From: Dermacoccus abyssi
GTDB lineage: Bacteria > Actinomycetota > Actinomycetes > Actinomycetales > Dermatophilaceae
Reading direction: 5' to 3'
Assembly (NCBI RefSeq): GCF_003515945.1
Contig: NZ_QWLM01000001.1
Span: forward strand, 276,641 to 340,640
DNA length: 64,000 nucleotides
Part shown: piece by piece, positions 9,746 through 18,934 of the stretch
How positions within the stretch are numbered: position 1 is the first letter of the stretch
How the letters are laid out: each line of letters starts with the position of its first letter
Made by a program: the position numbers and the translations under genes
Notes under the pieces: model-generated
What the model saw: only the letters and a program-made list of their open reading frames with translations
What the model was told of the DNA's origin: nothing
The model's database searches: none

Positions 9746-11553
9746 CCGACACGCAGCTGCCGACCACACCCGGCGAGCGTTCCGCAGAGCCGGGCGGCGA
9801 CACACCGAACGGCACTCCGCTCGAAACGCTCAGGGCGGCGGCGTTCGTCACCGAGGGCGATGCCCTTGTCGCGAGCCGCGTCGCCCGGCTCGTCGACGCG
9901 CCGACCGACACGTGGCAGATCGCCACGCTCGCGCTGACCGTGCGCGCCGTGCGCGAGGGCTCCAGCGCGCTCGCACTCGACGAAATCGGCCGCCTCACAC
10001 CCGAACGGGACCGTTCGCTCGACGACGACACCGAGGCACCGACCATCACGCTCGCCGACATCGTCGCGCCACCGTCGTCGCACCAGCTGGCAGACGACCT
10101 GCGCACCGGTCCCCTCGTCGGGCAGGGTGTCGTGCACCTCGAGTACGGCTTGGCGTACCTCGATCGCTACTACCGCGACGAGGTGATCGTCGCCGGTCTC
10201 CTGCGCTCACGCGGTGTTGCGCCCGTCGACGACGACGCTCTCCGGCGCGCAGGTGCGGCTCTCGAAGGGGGCGCCCTCGACGACGCCCAACGCGCCGCAG
10301 TGGACTCGGCACTCACGTCCGCAACGACGGTCCTCACCGGTGGTCCCGGCATGGGTAAGACCTACACGGTCGCTGCGATGCTCGTGGCCGCCCGAGCAGC
10401 CCTCGGCGACACGACACGCATCGCACTCGCTGCCCCCACGGGCAAGGCCGCGGCACGCATGGCCGAATCGCTGCGCGAAGCGGACGTGCTCGCCGACCAC
10501 GACGCGCTCACGCTCCACCGGTTGCTCGGCTACGACCGCACCAACTCCCAACGGTTCGTCCACGGTCGGGGCAATCCGCTCCCGCACGATGTCGTCGTCG
10601 TGGACGAGGCGTCGATGATCTCGCTCAGCCTCATGGCACGCCTGCTCGAAGCGCTCGGGCCGAACACGCGCCTCGTGCTCGTCGGCGACCCGGACCAGCT
10701 CGCGAGCGTCGAGGCGGGTTCCGTGCTCGGCGACCTCGTCGCCGGGCTCGACACCGGAGTGATCCGGCTCGCCACGCACCACCGCCTCACGCAGGGTCGC
10801 GCAGCGGTGGCGGAGGCCTTCGCGCAGCCGACCGGCGACCATCCCGACGGCGGCGAAGGAACTGTCCCGCCGTCCTCGGAGCGTGTGCTCGCAGCCGTCG
10901 ACAGCCCGGACGACGGCGTCGAGTTCCTCGAGACGGACGCCCCCGACCTCACGATGCTGCCTCACCTCGTCGAGGCCGCTTCCCGGCTGCGCGAGGTCGC
11001 GGCCACGGGCAACGCAGAGGCGGCTGTCGCGCAGCTTCGCGCAAGTCGGCTCCTCGCGGCGCACCGCACCGGGCCGTTCGGTGTGGCGCGGTGGAACCGT
11101 CTCATCGAGAACGCCCTCGCCGAGCGGTTCCCCGACGTCACGCCGTACGCCATGTACGTGGGGCGCCCGGTCATCGTGACGAAGAACGACCGCGCCCTCG
11201 GGCTCTTCAACGGCGACAGCGGCGTCATCATCCGCCAGGGCACCGCGCTTGTGGCCGCGATGGAAACCGCCTCCGGCGTGCGCACGTTCTCGCCGTGGCG
11301 CCTGGGCGACCTCGAGACGATGCACGCCATGACCGTGCACAAGGCCCAGGGAAGCCAGGCCGAGCACGTCACCGTCATCGTGCCGCCGGTCGGCTCGCGC
11401 CTGCTCACCCGCGAGATGCTCTACACGGCTCTCACCCGAGCGACAGAGCGCCTCACCGTCGTCGGCACGCGCGAGGCCGTCGAACTCGCTGTGGAGACGC
11501 CGATCCTGCGCGCCTCCGGGCTGCGTCACCGTCTGCGCGAGCATGACGGCTGA
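9742..11553 (+). CDS. recD: Exodeoxyribonuclease V subunit alpha (RecD helicase)
   Basis: 5'-3' SF1 helicase of RecBCD, 603 aa. Walker A GGPGMGKT lies near residue 201, VVDEASMISLSLMARLLEAL near 286, VGDPDQLASVEAGSVLGDL near 313, MTVHKAQGSQAEHVTVI near 530 and LYTALTRATERLTVVG near 561. The ATG at 9742 overlaps the recB stop by 4 nt. No later gene is coupled: the next gene begins about 100 bp on, so recCBD is a closed three-gene operon. Confidence 0.94.
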   Translation: MTDTQLPTTPGERSAEPGGDTPNGTPLETLRAAAFVTEGDALVASRVARLVDAPTDTWQIATLALTVRAVREGSSALALDEIGRLTPERDRSLDDDTEAPTITLADIVAPPSSHQLADDLRTGPLVGQGVVHLEYGLAYLDRYYRDEVIVAGLLRSRGVAPVDDDALRRAGAALEGGALDDAQRAAVDSALTSATTVLTGGPGMGKTYTVAAMLVAARAALGDTTRIALAAPTGKAAARMAESLREADVLADHDALTLHRLLGYDRTNSQRFVHGRGNPLPHDVVVVDEASMISLSLMARLLEALGPNTRLVLVGDPDQLASVEAGSVLGDLVAGLDTGVIRLATHHRLTQGRAAVAEAFAQPTGDHPDGGEGTVPPSSERVLAAVDSPDDGVEFLETDAPDLTMLPHLVEAASRLREVAATGNAEAAVAQLRASRLLAAHRTGPFGVARWNRLIENALAERFPDVTPYAMYVGRPVIVTKNDRALGLFNGDSGVIIRQGTALVAAMETASGVRTFSPWRLGDLETMHAMTVHKAQGSQAEHVTVIVPPVGSRLLTREMLYTALTRATERLTVVGTREAVELAVETPILRASGLRHRLREHDG

Positions 11554-11653
11554 GGCCGCAGCGTGAACACCCCCGTCGGCCGGTTCGGGCGGCGTGATCG
11601 AATGAGGTCTCGCCCCGAAACCGGAGCCACGGGGTGATGAAGGGACGGGCTTC

Positions 11654-12598
11654 GTGAGCAACGAGGACGAGACACGCAAGGGCACGCTCTACGGCTTCCT
11701 CGCGTACCTCGCGTGGGGCATGTTCCCGCTCTACTTCCACGCCCTCATCCCTGCCGGGCCGTGGGAGATCCTCGCCCACCGCATCCTGTGGACGCTCCTG
11801 CTGTGCGTCGTCCTGCTCGGCGTCACACGTCATCTCGGCTTCCTCAGGAGCCTGTTCGGTGATCTCAAACGCCTCGGCGCCATCTCGATCGCAGCGGTGC
11901 TCATCGCGATCAACTGGGTCGTCTACGTCCTCGCCGTGACGACGGGACACGTCACCGAAGCCGCGCTCGGCTACTTCCTCAACCCGCTCGTCACCGTCAT
12001 GCTGGGGGTGCTCGTGCTCGGCGAGAAGCTACGTCGTATGCAGTGGCTCGCCGTGGCCATCGGTGTCATCGCCTGCGTGTACCTCGCCGTCGACTACGGC
12101 AGCCCGCCGTGGATCTCCGTCGGCCTCGCCCTCAGCTTCGCGGCGTACGGGCTGATGAAGAAGCGTGTCGGCGGGCGCCTCACCGCGCTCGAGGGGCTCA
12201 CCGCAGAAACGGTCGTCCTCGCTCCGTTCGCGGCGGTCATGCTCGTGTGGCTCGGCGCCACGGGGCGCAGCACGTGGTCCGGTAACGGCTCGTGGCACCC
12301 CGTGCTGCTCGCCCTGTCGGGCGTCGCCACCGCCATCCCGCTGCTGCTCTTCGCCGCCGCAGCGCGCCGTATCCCACTCTCGACGATCGGGCTCCTGCAG
12401 TTCATGACGCCGGTCATGCAACTGCTGTGCGGCGTGCTCGTGCTCGGCGAGACGATGAGCGCCGGACGCTGGGTGGGCTTCGGCCTCGTCTGGATCGCCC
12501 TCGTCGTCCTCACGGCCGACTCCCTCGCCCAAGCCCGGCGAACCCGGCGAGCGCGCCGCGCGACGCCCCTGGAGACGTCAGCGGCCGACCCCACCTAG
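11654..12598 (+). CDS. rarD: RarD-type EamA/DMT family permease
   Basis: Ten-helix drug/metabolite superfamily permease, 314 aa. The RarD signature is clear: GTLYGFLAYLAWGMFPLYF, then AHRILWTLLLC near 50 and AINWVVYVLAVTTGHVTEAA near 90, with GYFLNPLVTVMLGVLVLGE following. Substrate unknown; chloramphenicol resistance is only a historical label for the family. GTG start at 11654. The tail (RRTRRARRAT) is very basic. Convergent with the FAD oxidase gene, 43 bp apart. Confidence 0.88.
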   Translation: MSNEDETRKGTLYGFLAYLAWGMFPLYFHALIPAGPWEILAHRILWTLLLCVVLLGVTRHLGFLRSLFGDLKRLGAISIAAVLIAINWVVYVLAVTTGHVTEAALGYFLNPLVTVMLGVLVLGEKLRRMQWLAVAIGVIACVYLAVDYGSPPWISVGLALSFAAYGLMKKRVGGRLTALEGLTAETVVLAPFAAVMLVWLGATGRSTWSGNGSWHPVLLALSGVATAIPLLLFAAAARRIPLSTIGLLQFMTPVMQLLCGVLVLGETMSAGRWVGFGLVWIALVVLTADSLAQARRTRRARRATPLETSAADPT

Positions 12599-12641
12599 AC
12601 CGAGGTCGAGGCGGGGCCGGCCGGAGAGCCTGAGGGCAGCG

Positions 12642-13946
12642 TCAGGCGCCGAGCACCTGGTCGAGGTAGGCGTTCGTGAAGACCCGCTGCGGGTCGAAGC
12701 GCTCGCGCAGCGCCACGAAGTCGTCGAACTTCGGGTAGACGGTGCGCAGGTACTCAGCGTCGTAGTCGTGCATCTTGCCCCAGTGCGGGCGCGCCTCGTG
12801 GGCGCGCGCCATGTCCCAGAAGTACTTGAAGTACGTCCGGTGGTCGGCCTTCACGTAGTGGTGGATGGCGATGTAGCAGCTCTCGCGGCCGTAGGCGGTC
12901 GACATCCAGCGGTCGTCGCCGGCCGTCCAGCGCACCTCGACGGGGAAGGCGACAGGCTCGTTGGTGCGCTCCACCCAGGCCTGAAGATCACGCAGGATCG
13001 ACTCGGCCGCCTCGACCGGCACAGCCATCTCCGACTCGCGGAAACGCACGGTGCGCGGTGAGGCGTAGACGCTGTGGCTGACGTCGCTGAACTCTCGCGC
13101 CGAGAGGGCCCGCGCCGAGACGTTGTTGATCCGGCGCGTGAGGTTCGGGCGAGCGACGCTCAGGCGGCAGATCGCGTCGAAGAGCGTGTTGGAGAGGAAC
13201 TCGTCGTCGAGCTTGTGGCGCCACTGCGCCAACGGCTTCGTCGGGGCATCGCCGGCGCCGCGCGTGTTGCGCTTCGTCATCACCTTGTCGGTGTGCGGGA
13301 ACCAGTAGAACTCGTAGTGATCGGTCTCGGCGAGGGCCGCGGGGAGCACGGCGAGTTCCTCGGTCATCGTCGAGGGACGCTCGACGGCCGAGAGGGTGAA
13401 CGCGGGCACGCACTGCAGCTCCACCTCGGTGAGCACACCGAGTGCTCCGAGCGTGACGCCGAGCGCCGGCACGAGGTCGCTGTTCTCGCCGCCCTCGCTC
13501 CAGCGCAGCACGTCGCCGATGCCCGTGACCATCTCGCCGCCGACGACAGTACCGCCGAAGCCGGTCCACGCGAGGCCCGTGCCGTGCGTCGAGGTGGAGA
13601 CGGCGCCGGAGATCGTCTGACGGTCGATGTCGCCCATGTTCGCGAGCGCGAGGCCGCGGTCGGCGAGCAGGTTGACGAGCTCGTACAGGTGGGTGCCCGC
13701 CTTGACGCGCACGCGGTTCGTCGCTTCGTCGACCGAGACGATGCCCGACATCGCGTCGAGACGCACCTGGGTGTCGACCGGTTGCGCGATGGGAGTGAAC
13801 GAGTGGCCGGCACCGACGGGGCGAACCTTGCGTCCAGCCGCAGTACTCTCACGCACGAGCTCCGCCATCGCGGCAGTATCGCTCGGCGAGACGACGCGTG
13901 ACGGCGTCGCCGTGACGTTGCCCGCCCAGTTGCTCCACTCAGCCAA
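12642..13946 (-). CDS. FAD-dependent D-arabinono-1,4-lactone oxidase-like protein
   Basis: VAO/PCMH-fold flavoprotein of the aldonolactone oxidase group, about 434 aa. The FAD-binding half has GAGHSFTPIA and DIDRQTISGAVSTSTHGTG. The C-terminal ALO domain ends with PHWGKMHDYDAEYLRTVYP and the typical FDPQRVFTNAYL. I place the start at TTG 13946 (LAEWSNWAGN), which overlaps the upstream gene by 8 nt and matches family N-termini; the frame is open further upstream but the extra sequence is implausible Arg/Ser-rich translation. Third gene of a TetR / PLP-enzyme / oxidase operon. Natural substrate unknown. Confidence 0.83.
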   Translation of the reverse strand: MAEWSNWAGNVTATPSRVVSPSDTAAMAELVRESTAAGRKVRPVGAGHSFTPIAQPVDTQVRLDAMSGIVSVDEATNRVRVKAGTHLYELVNLLADRGLALANMGDIDRQTISGAVSTSTHGTGLAWTGFGGTVVGGEMVTGIGDVLRWSEGGENSDLVPALGVTLGALGVLTEVELQCVPAFTLSAVERPSTMTEELAVLPAALAETDHYEFYWFPHTDKVMTKRNTRGAGDAPTKPLAQWRHKLDDEFLSNTLFDAICRLSVARPNLTRRINNVSARALSAREFSDVSHSVYASPRTVRFRESEMAVPVEAAESILRDLQAWVERTNEPVAFPVEVRWTAGDDRWMSTAYGRESCYIAIHHYVKADHRTYFKYFWDMARAHEARPHWGKMHDYDAEYLRTVYPKFDDFVALRERFDPQRVFTNAYLDQVLGA

Positions 13947-15093
13947 AGTTCTTGCCTTCCCCTCGATACGTGGGCACCGTCTCGATGACGCGCCCACCCT
14001 CCACGACGTGAACGCTGTCGAAACGCTCGCACGCCTCGCCCGCCTTGGTGTGGCGGAACCAGACGTTGTCGCCGATCGCGAGCCCACGCGTTCCGGGGCC
14101 ACGCAACGGGGTCTGCACCTCCCCCGGGCCCTCCTGACCGAAATAGCTCAACCCCTCGGGCCACACCGGGGTGGGCATACGCGACGAGTGACCGACACCG
14201 GAGGCGAGGTAGCCGCCGCTGAACGTGACGACGACGGATTCGGACGGACGCCGCACGACCGGCGAGACGAAGTAAGCGGCCGCCTTGGTGGTCAGATCGC
14301 GGTAGTTGTCGAAGAACGTCGAGGTGAACAGTCCCGAGCCCACAGCGATGTCGGTGACGACACCGTCGTTTCCGGTCAGGTGCACCGAGCCGGTTCCGCC
14401 ACCGTTGACGAACTCGAGGTCGGCGTATTGCTCGACGGCCCGACGCACCGCACCGCGACGCACCTCCAGCTCCTGCACGGAGCGGCGCTTGATGAGACGG
14501 TGCACGGGGGTGGCGTCGGCGACGCCGGCCACCTGGGCCTCGTACATCATGATGCCGACGAGGCGCACACCCTCGGTCTCGGAGGCGAGGCGCGCGAATT
14601 CTCCGGCCTCTTCGGCGGTGTGCACCGACGATCGGTGGACGCCGAGTGAGAGGCGCCCGATCCGCAGGGACGCGTCGACGTCGAGGCTCACACGCAACTC
14701 GCACCCATGCCCGCGTCCGATCCGCCCGATCATCTCGAGGTGCTCGGGAAGGTCCACCATGAACGTGATCTCGCGGCGGGCGGTGTCGTTCTGCGCAACC
14801 ATCGCCATCGTCGCCATGTCAACACTCGGGTAGGCGATGACGACGTCGTGGGCGCCGTTCTCGACGAGCCAGAGCGCCTCGGCCGCCGAGTAGACGAGCA
14901 GACCGCAGACCCCGTCCTGCTCGAGGCCCCATTCGAGGATCGAGCGCACGCGCACCGACTTGCTCGCGAGCCGGAGCGGCACACCGTCGGCGGCGCGACG
15001 CAACTTCTCGAAGTTCTCACGCAGCACGCCTTGATCGACGACGAACTGCGGCCCCTCACCTGCATCGATGGGGGCGTCGAACACGGAGGTCAT
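13939..15093 (-). CDS. PLP-dependent amino acid deaminase/aldolase (alanine racemase-fold)
   Basis: Fold-type III PLP enzyme of the D-serine dehydratase / D-threonine aldolase-like group, 384 aa. The PLP lysine is most likely Lys45 in RLASKSVRVR, as in this group. Further landmarks are CGLLVYSAAEALWL, MMYEAQVAG and the C-terminal metal-site region IGDNVWFRHTKAGE, where group members carry a His and often a Cys. Start ATG overlaps the TetR stop by 4 nt and its end overlaps the oxidase. The reaction cannot be read from the sequence. Confidence 0.83.
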   Translation of the reverse strand: MTSVFDAPIDAGEGPQFVVDQGVLRENFEKLRRAADGVPLRLASKSVRVRSILEWGLEQDGVCGLLVYSAAEALWLVENGAHDVVIAYPSVDMATMAMVAQNDTARREITFMVDLPEHLEMIGRIGRGHGCELRVSLDVDASLRIGRLSLGVHRSSVHTAEEAGEFARLASETEGVRLVGIMMYEAQVAGVADATPVHRLIKRRSVQELEVRRGAVRRAVEQYADLEFVNGGGTGSVHLTGNDGVVTDIAVGSGLFTSTFFDNYRDLTTKAAAYFVSPVVRRPSESVVVTFSGGYLASGVGHSSRMPTPVWPEGLSYFGQEGPGEVQTPLRGPGTRGLAIGDNVWFRHTKAGEACERFDSVHVVEGGRVIETVPTYRGEGKNFG

Positions 15094-15683
15094 GTCTGGG
15101 TCATCGCGAGAATCTCTGCAAAGCTGTCGAGAACCTCGAGGGCCTTCTCGTCATCCCCGTCCGCGAGCCACGCGAGAGCGACGCCGTCCGTCATGGCAAC
15201 AGTCATCCGGGCGATGAGATCGGCGGGCAGACCGAGTTCGGCCTCCCCCTTCTTCTGGAACAGTTCGAGGAAGCCGCGCACGACCTCGTATTTGTTCGCG
15301 AAGATGCGTTGCGCGAGCTCCGGACCCGGAGCCTCCTGGCGCACGAGGTAGGCCACCAGTTCGTAGACCAGGCGCTGCCGCTCGGTCTGGGCACCACTCA
15401 AGGTCCAGTAGTACCGGAAGGCTTGCTTGATGGCGTCGACGGGGGTGGCGCCGTCGGGCAGGTCGAACTCGGCTGCGTCGACCTCACGCTGAAGGAGGGT
15501 CTCGACGACTGCTTCGAGCAGGGCCCGCTTGTTGTCGAAGCAGTAGTGCACCGTTCCGAGCGAGACACCCGCCTCCGTCGCGATGCGCCGCACCGTCGTG
15601 TTGTCGAGGCCGTCACGGAGCGCGATGCGGATGGCAGCGTCGATGAGCTGCGTCCTGCGCGTGTCGATGTCCAACCGAGGCAT
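15090..15683 (-). CDS. TetR/AcrR family transcriptional regulator
   Basis: 197 aa. The N-terminal HTH is TVRRIATEAGVSLGTVHYCF at about residues 30-50, preceded by RRTQLIDAAIRIALRDG. The C-terminal ligand domain (YWTLSGAQTERQRLVYELVA) resembles TetR_C_6/BetI-like proteins. First gene of the three-gene operon and translationally coupled to the PLP enzyme, so it probably controls its own operon. No clear palindromic operator was found in the 94 bp upstream. Confidence 0.87.
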   Translation of the reverse strand: MPRLDIDTRRTQLIDAAIRIALRDGLDNTTVRRIATEAGVSLGTVHYCFDNKRALLEAVVETLLQREVDAAEFDLPDGATPVDAIKQAFRYYWTLSGAQTERQRLVYELVAYLVRQEAPGPELAQRIFANKYEVVRGFLELFQKKGEAELGLPADLIARMTVAMTDGVALAWLADGDDEKALEVLDSFAEILAMTQT

Positions 15684-15777
15684 GCTTGCGACCCTACTCC
15701 CTCATGAGGACGCGTGACCCGACGCAAGAAACACCTTCATCTTTCAACTATCGGACTGCGTGACGCGTCTCGCGGGT

Positions 15778-16776
15778 TCAGGCGGAACGCGACGCGACGC
15801 TCATCGGTAGCGCCTTGAGAGCCGTCTGCGCGTCACCTTCGCCCAACTCGTCGATGAGCGCAGCCGCCTCACGAGCCAGCGAGGCAGTGTGCTCACGTGC
15901 CTTGTCGATCGCGGGGTGACGACGCAACAGCTCAAGGGCTTCGGCGTGCTCGGCGTCGTCGACCAACGGGCGCGCGAGGAGCTCCTTGAGCCGCTCGTCG
16001 GCCGGGTCGTTCGAGGCGTTGACGTAGAACGTCGGCAGGGTCGCCACGCCCTCGCGCAGATCGGTGCCGGGCATCTTGCCCAGCGTCTCGGCGTCGCTCG
16101 TGATGTCGATGATGTCGTCGGAGAGCTGGAAGACGAGGCCAACGAGTTCGCCGTATCGGCCGAGCAGGTCGATGACGCGCGCGTCGCAGCCGGAGAACAT
16201 GGCGCCGTACTGCGCGGCGGCCGCGATGAGCACACCGGTCTTGTCGGCGAGCACACGCAGGTAATAGGCCATGGGGTCTTCGCCGTCAGGAGCCTGACGC
16301 TCGTCCTCGATCTGGCCTGAACACAGGCGGACGAAGGTACGCGCCTGTAGGAGCACGGCCTCGGAGCCGAGGTGAGCGACGAGCTCGGAGGCCTTGCCGA
16401 ACAGCAGGTCGCCGACGAGGATCGCCGTGGAGTTGCCGTACACCGAGTTGGCGCTCGGCACCCCGCGACGCAGGTCGGATTCGTCCATGACGTCGTCGTG
16501 GTACAGCGAGGCGAGGTGCGTCAGTTCGACAGCGGCGGCGGCATCGACCACCTCGTTGCTCGCGCCCGTGCCGAGTTCGGCGGTGAGCAACGTGAGCAGC
16601 GGGCGAAAACGCTTGCCCCCGGCGTCGACGAGGTGGTGGCTCGCCTCCTTGACGAGGGGGCTGTCGTGATCGACGACCTCGTCGAGGCGGTCGTTGACGC
16701 GCACGAGACCGTCGGCGAGGCGCTGCGTCAGTTCGTCCGACGCCTCGGGCACGACCGCAGCGGCAGGGGATGTCAT
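15778..16776 (-). CDS. Polyprenyl (hepta/octaprenyl) diphosphate synthase
   Basis: Makes the isoprenoid side chain, here most likely of menaquinone. 332 aa with both aspartate-rich motifs: DDVMD at 94-98 and DDIID at 220-224. GGKRFRPLL at 53-61 binds isopentenyl diphosphate. It is the last gene of the minus-strand run menG / MenJ-like reductase / synthase (22-nt gap), the same grouping as menJ and grcC1 in mycobacteria. Chain length cannot be read with certainty. Confidence 0.9.
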   Translation of the reverse strand: MTSPAAAVVPEASDELTQRLADGLVRVNDRLDEVVDHDSPLVKEASHHLVDAGGKRFRPLLTLLTAELGTGASNEVVDAAAAVELTHLASLYHDDVMDESDLRRGVPSANSVYGNSTAILVGDLLFGKASELVAHLGSEAVLLQARTFVRLCSGQIEDERQAPDGEDPMAYYLRVLADKTGVLIAAAAQYGAMFSGCDARVIDLLGRYGELVGLVFQLSDDIIDITSDAETLGKMPGTDLREGVATLPTFYVNASNDPADERLKELLARPLVDDAEHAEALELLRRHPAIDKAREHTASLAREAAALIDELGEGDAQTALKALPMSVASRSA

Positions 16777-16798
16777 CGGTTCACTCTTTCGTCGTCGC

Positions 16799-18136
16799 TC
16801 ACGCGCTGGGCGTGATGCGCGTCAGGGCGCTGTACAGGCGGTCGGTAGTGCTCGTGCCCTTCGGGTCGGCGAGGTTCGCCATGACCCGGACGACGAGCTT
16901 CATGAGGTCTTCCCGCGGCAAACTGTATGTCACGGCGAGCTTCATCAGCTGCGGGTTGCCGATGATCGTGGCGAAGTGACGCCCCAGGGTGAAGTACCCA
17001 CCGAGGGCGTCCTTCATCACCTTGGGGTAGGTCTCGAGGACGCGTTCGCGGGCAGCGTCGTCATGGCGGCCACGGGTGAAGGCATTCGCGACGACCTCGC
17101 TTCCGAGGCGTGCGGCCTCCATGGCGTAGGCGATGCCTTCGCCGTTGAACGGGTTGACCATGCCGCCCGAGTCACCGACGAGCATGAGGCCGTCCGCATA
17201 GTGCGGCGTCCGGTTGAAACCCATGGGCAAGGCTGCGCCGCGCAGGTCGCCGACGAGCGTCTCGTCGGTGAAGGTCCATTCGGCCGGCATCTGCGCGACC
17301 CAGCGCTTGAGCACCTCGCGGTAGTCGGTGCGCCCGAACGCCTTGGAGGTGTTGAGGATGCCGAGGCCGACGTTCGAGGTGCCGTCGCCGACGCCGAAGA
17401 TCCAGCCGTAGCCCGGGAGCAGGACCTCGCGCCCGTGCTCGTCACGTCCGGGCAGCTCGAGCCAGCTCTCGAGGTAGTCGTCGTGCGTGCGGGGGCTCGT
17501 GTAGTAGCCGCGCACTGCGACGCCCATGGGGCGGTCCTCGCGCTTCTCTCGCCCGACGGCGAGCGCCAAACGGCTCGAGTTGCCGTCAGCCGCGACGACG
17601 AGCGGGGCGCGGTAGGTGGCCGTATCCCCCGTGGCACGGCCGTCCTCACCGAGGAGCTTGGCCCTGACACCGACGACCTGCGAGCCCTCGCGCAGCGGCT
17701 CGGTGACATTGACACCCTGCAGGAGACGGGCACCCTTGCTCACCGCGTGACGCGCGAGGATGTCGTCGAAGTCCTGGCGGGTGCGCACGAGGCCGTAAGT
17801 CGGGAAGCCGGACGCCTCGGGCCAGTCGACCTGCAACCGCATACCGCGGCCCACGAGGCGCAGCCCCTTGTTGCGGATCCACCCCTCGCTCTCGGGGGTC
17901 GGAATGCCGAGCAGGTCGAGTTCCTTGACGGCGCGCGGCGTGAGGCCGTCACCGCAGACCTTCTCGCGCGGGAAGCGCGTCTTCTCCAGGAGCAGGACGT
18001 CGAGGCCCGCGTCCGCGAGGTACGCGGCCATCGTCGAACCGCCGGGGCCGGCGCCGACGACGATGACGTCGGCGCGCTCGGATGCGTCTGCGCTGTTCAC
18101 ACCGGTGCCCGGCGTGAGGTTCGAGGTGTCGCTCAC
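16799..18136 (-). CDS. menJ: Geranylgeranyl reductase family protein, MenJ-like menaquinone side-chain reductase
   Basis: FAD-dependent reductase expected to saturate a double bond of the menaquinone isoprenyl chain, 445 aa. The Rossmann motif [19 protein letters not shown] is at about residues 26-44 and [20 protein letters not shown] near 50. The second FAD contact is [20 protein letters not shown] near 310. I chose GTG 18136, which overlaps the menG stop by 4 nt; the frame is open 34 codons further upstream but those overlap menG. Placement between menG and the prenyl synthase is the basis for the MenJ call. Confidence 0.87.
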   Translation of the reverse strand: MSDTSNLTPGTGVNSADASERADVIVVGAGPGGSTMAAYLADAGLDVLLLEKTRFPREKVCGDGLTPRAVKELDLLGIPTPESEGWIRNKGLRLVGRGMRLQVDWPEASGFPTYGLVRTRQDFDDILARHAVSKGARLLQGVNVTEPLREGSQVVGVRAKLLGEDGRATGDTATYRAPLVVAADGNSSRLALAVGREKREDRPMGVAVRGYYTSPRTHDDYLESWLELPGRDEHGREVLLPGYGWIFGVGDGTSNVGLGILNTSKAFGRTDYREVLKRWVAQMPAEWTFTDETLVGDLRGAALPMGFNRTPHYADGLMLVGDSGGMVNPFNGEGIAYAMEAARLGSEVVANAFTRGRHDDAARERVLETYPKVMKDALGGYFTLGRHFATIIGNPQLMKLAVTYSLPREDLMKLVVRVMANLADPKGTSTTDRLYSALTRITPSA

Positions 18137-18876
18137 GCCGCCCCGCCCTTGGACTTCGGCTGGTTCTTCTGTCCCTTCGCCGCCGCAGGCTTCACCGCGC
18201 GGTGAAGCGCGACGATGCCACCCGAGAGGTTGCGCCACTCGACGTCGCCCCAGCCTGCTGCCTTGATGCGCGTGGCGAGTTCACGCTGCGCCGGCCAGGC
18301 CTGAATGGACTCGGCGAGATAGACGTAGCTCTCCGGGTTGGAGCTGACGGCGCGCGCCACCGGCGGGAGCGCCTGCATGAGGTACTCGCCGTAGATCTTG
18401 CGGAAGGCACCGTTCGTCGGCTGGCTGAACTCGCAGATGAGGAGGGTGCCACCGGGCTTCGTCACGCGGGCGTACTCGGCGAGGGCGCCGTCGACATCGA
18501 CAACGTTGCGCAGGCCGAAGCTCATCGTCACCGCGTCGAACGAGGCGTCGGCGAACGGCAGCTTCGTCGCGTCCGCGGCGGTGAAGGCCATGTCGGCGCG
18601 GCGCTTCTTTCCCTCGCGCAGCATGCCGAGGCTGAAGTCGGCGGGCACGACGTGCGCTCCCGCGGCTTCGAAGGGCTCGGACGACGTGCCGGTTCCGGCG
18701 GCGATGTCGAGCACGACCTGACCGGGCCGGGGAGCCAGCGCCTTGAGCACCTGCTTGCGCCAGCGACGGTCCTGACCGAGGGAGAGCACGTCGTTCATGA
18801 GGTCGTAGCGTGCCGCCACGTCGTCGAACATGCGCGCCACGTCGGAGGGTCGCTTGTCCAGGCCTGCTCGATTCAT
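18133..18876 (-). CDS. menG: Demethylmenaquinone methyltransferase
   Basis: UbiE/MenG-family SAM methyltransferase for the last step of menaquinone synthesis, 247 aa. Seen: [20 protein letters not shown] at 11-30, SAM motif [13 protein letters not shown] near 58 and [20 protein letters not shown] near 108. The ATG at 18876 gives the standard N-terminus, although the frame stays open far upstream. A Lys-rich tail ([18 protein letters not shown]) follows the catalytic domain. Diverges from menF across 58 bp, so the two probably share a promoter region. Confidence 0.92.
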   Translation of the reverse strand: MNRAGLDKRPSDVARMFDDVAARYDLMNDVLSLGQDRRWRKQVLKALAPRPGQVVLDIAAGTGTSSEPFEAAGAHVVPADFSLGMLREGKKRRADMAFTAADATKLPFADASFDAVTMSFGLRNVVDVDGALAEYARVTKPGGTLLICEFSQPTNGAFRKIYGEYLMQALPPVARAVSSNPESYVYLAESIQAWPAQRELATRIKAAGWGDVEWRNLSGGIVALHRAVKPAAAKGQKNQPKSKGGAA

Positions 18877-18934
18877 GCCTGCATTCTCGCACCCGTCACC
18901 GCCTGGGCCGAAGCGCGCCTTAGGCTGATCCATT

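Noticed and set aside
15684..15777. Operator for the TetR regulator
   Set aside because: No convincing inverted repeat in the 94-bp gap; I could not support a site.
18137..18238. Longer N-terminus for the MenJ-like reductase
   Set aside because: It would overlap menG by about 100 bp with unlikely sequence; the GTG overlapping the menG stop fits the local coupling pattern.
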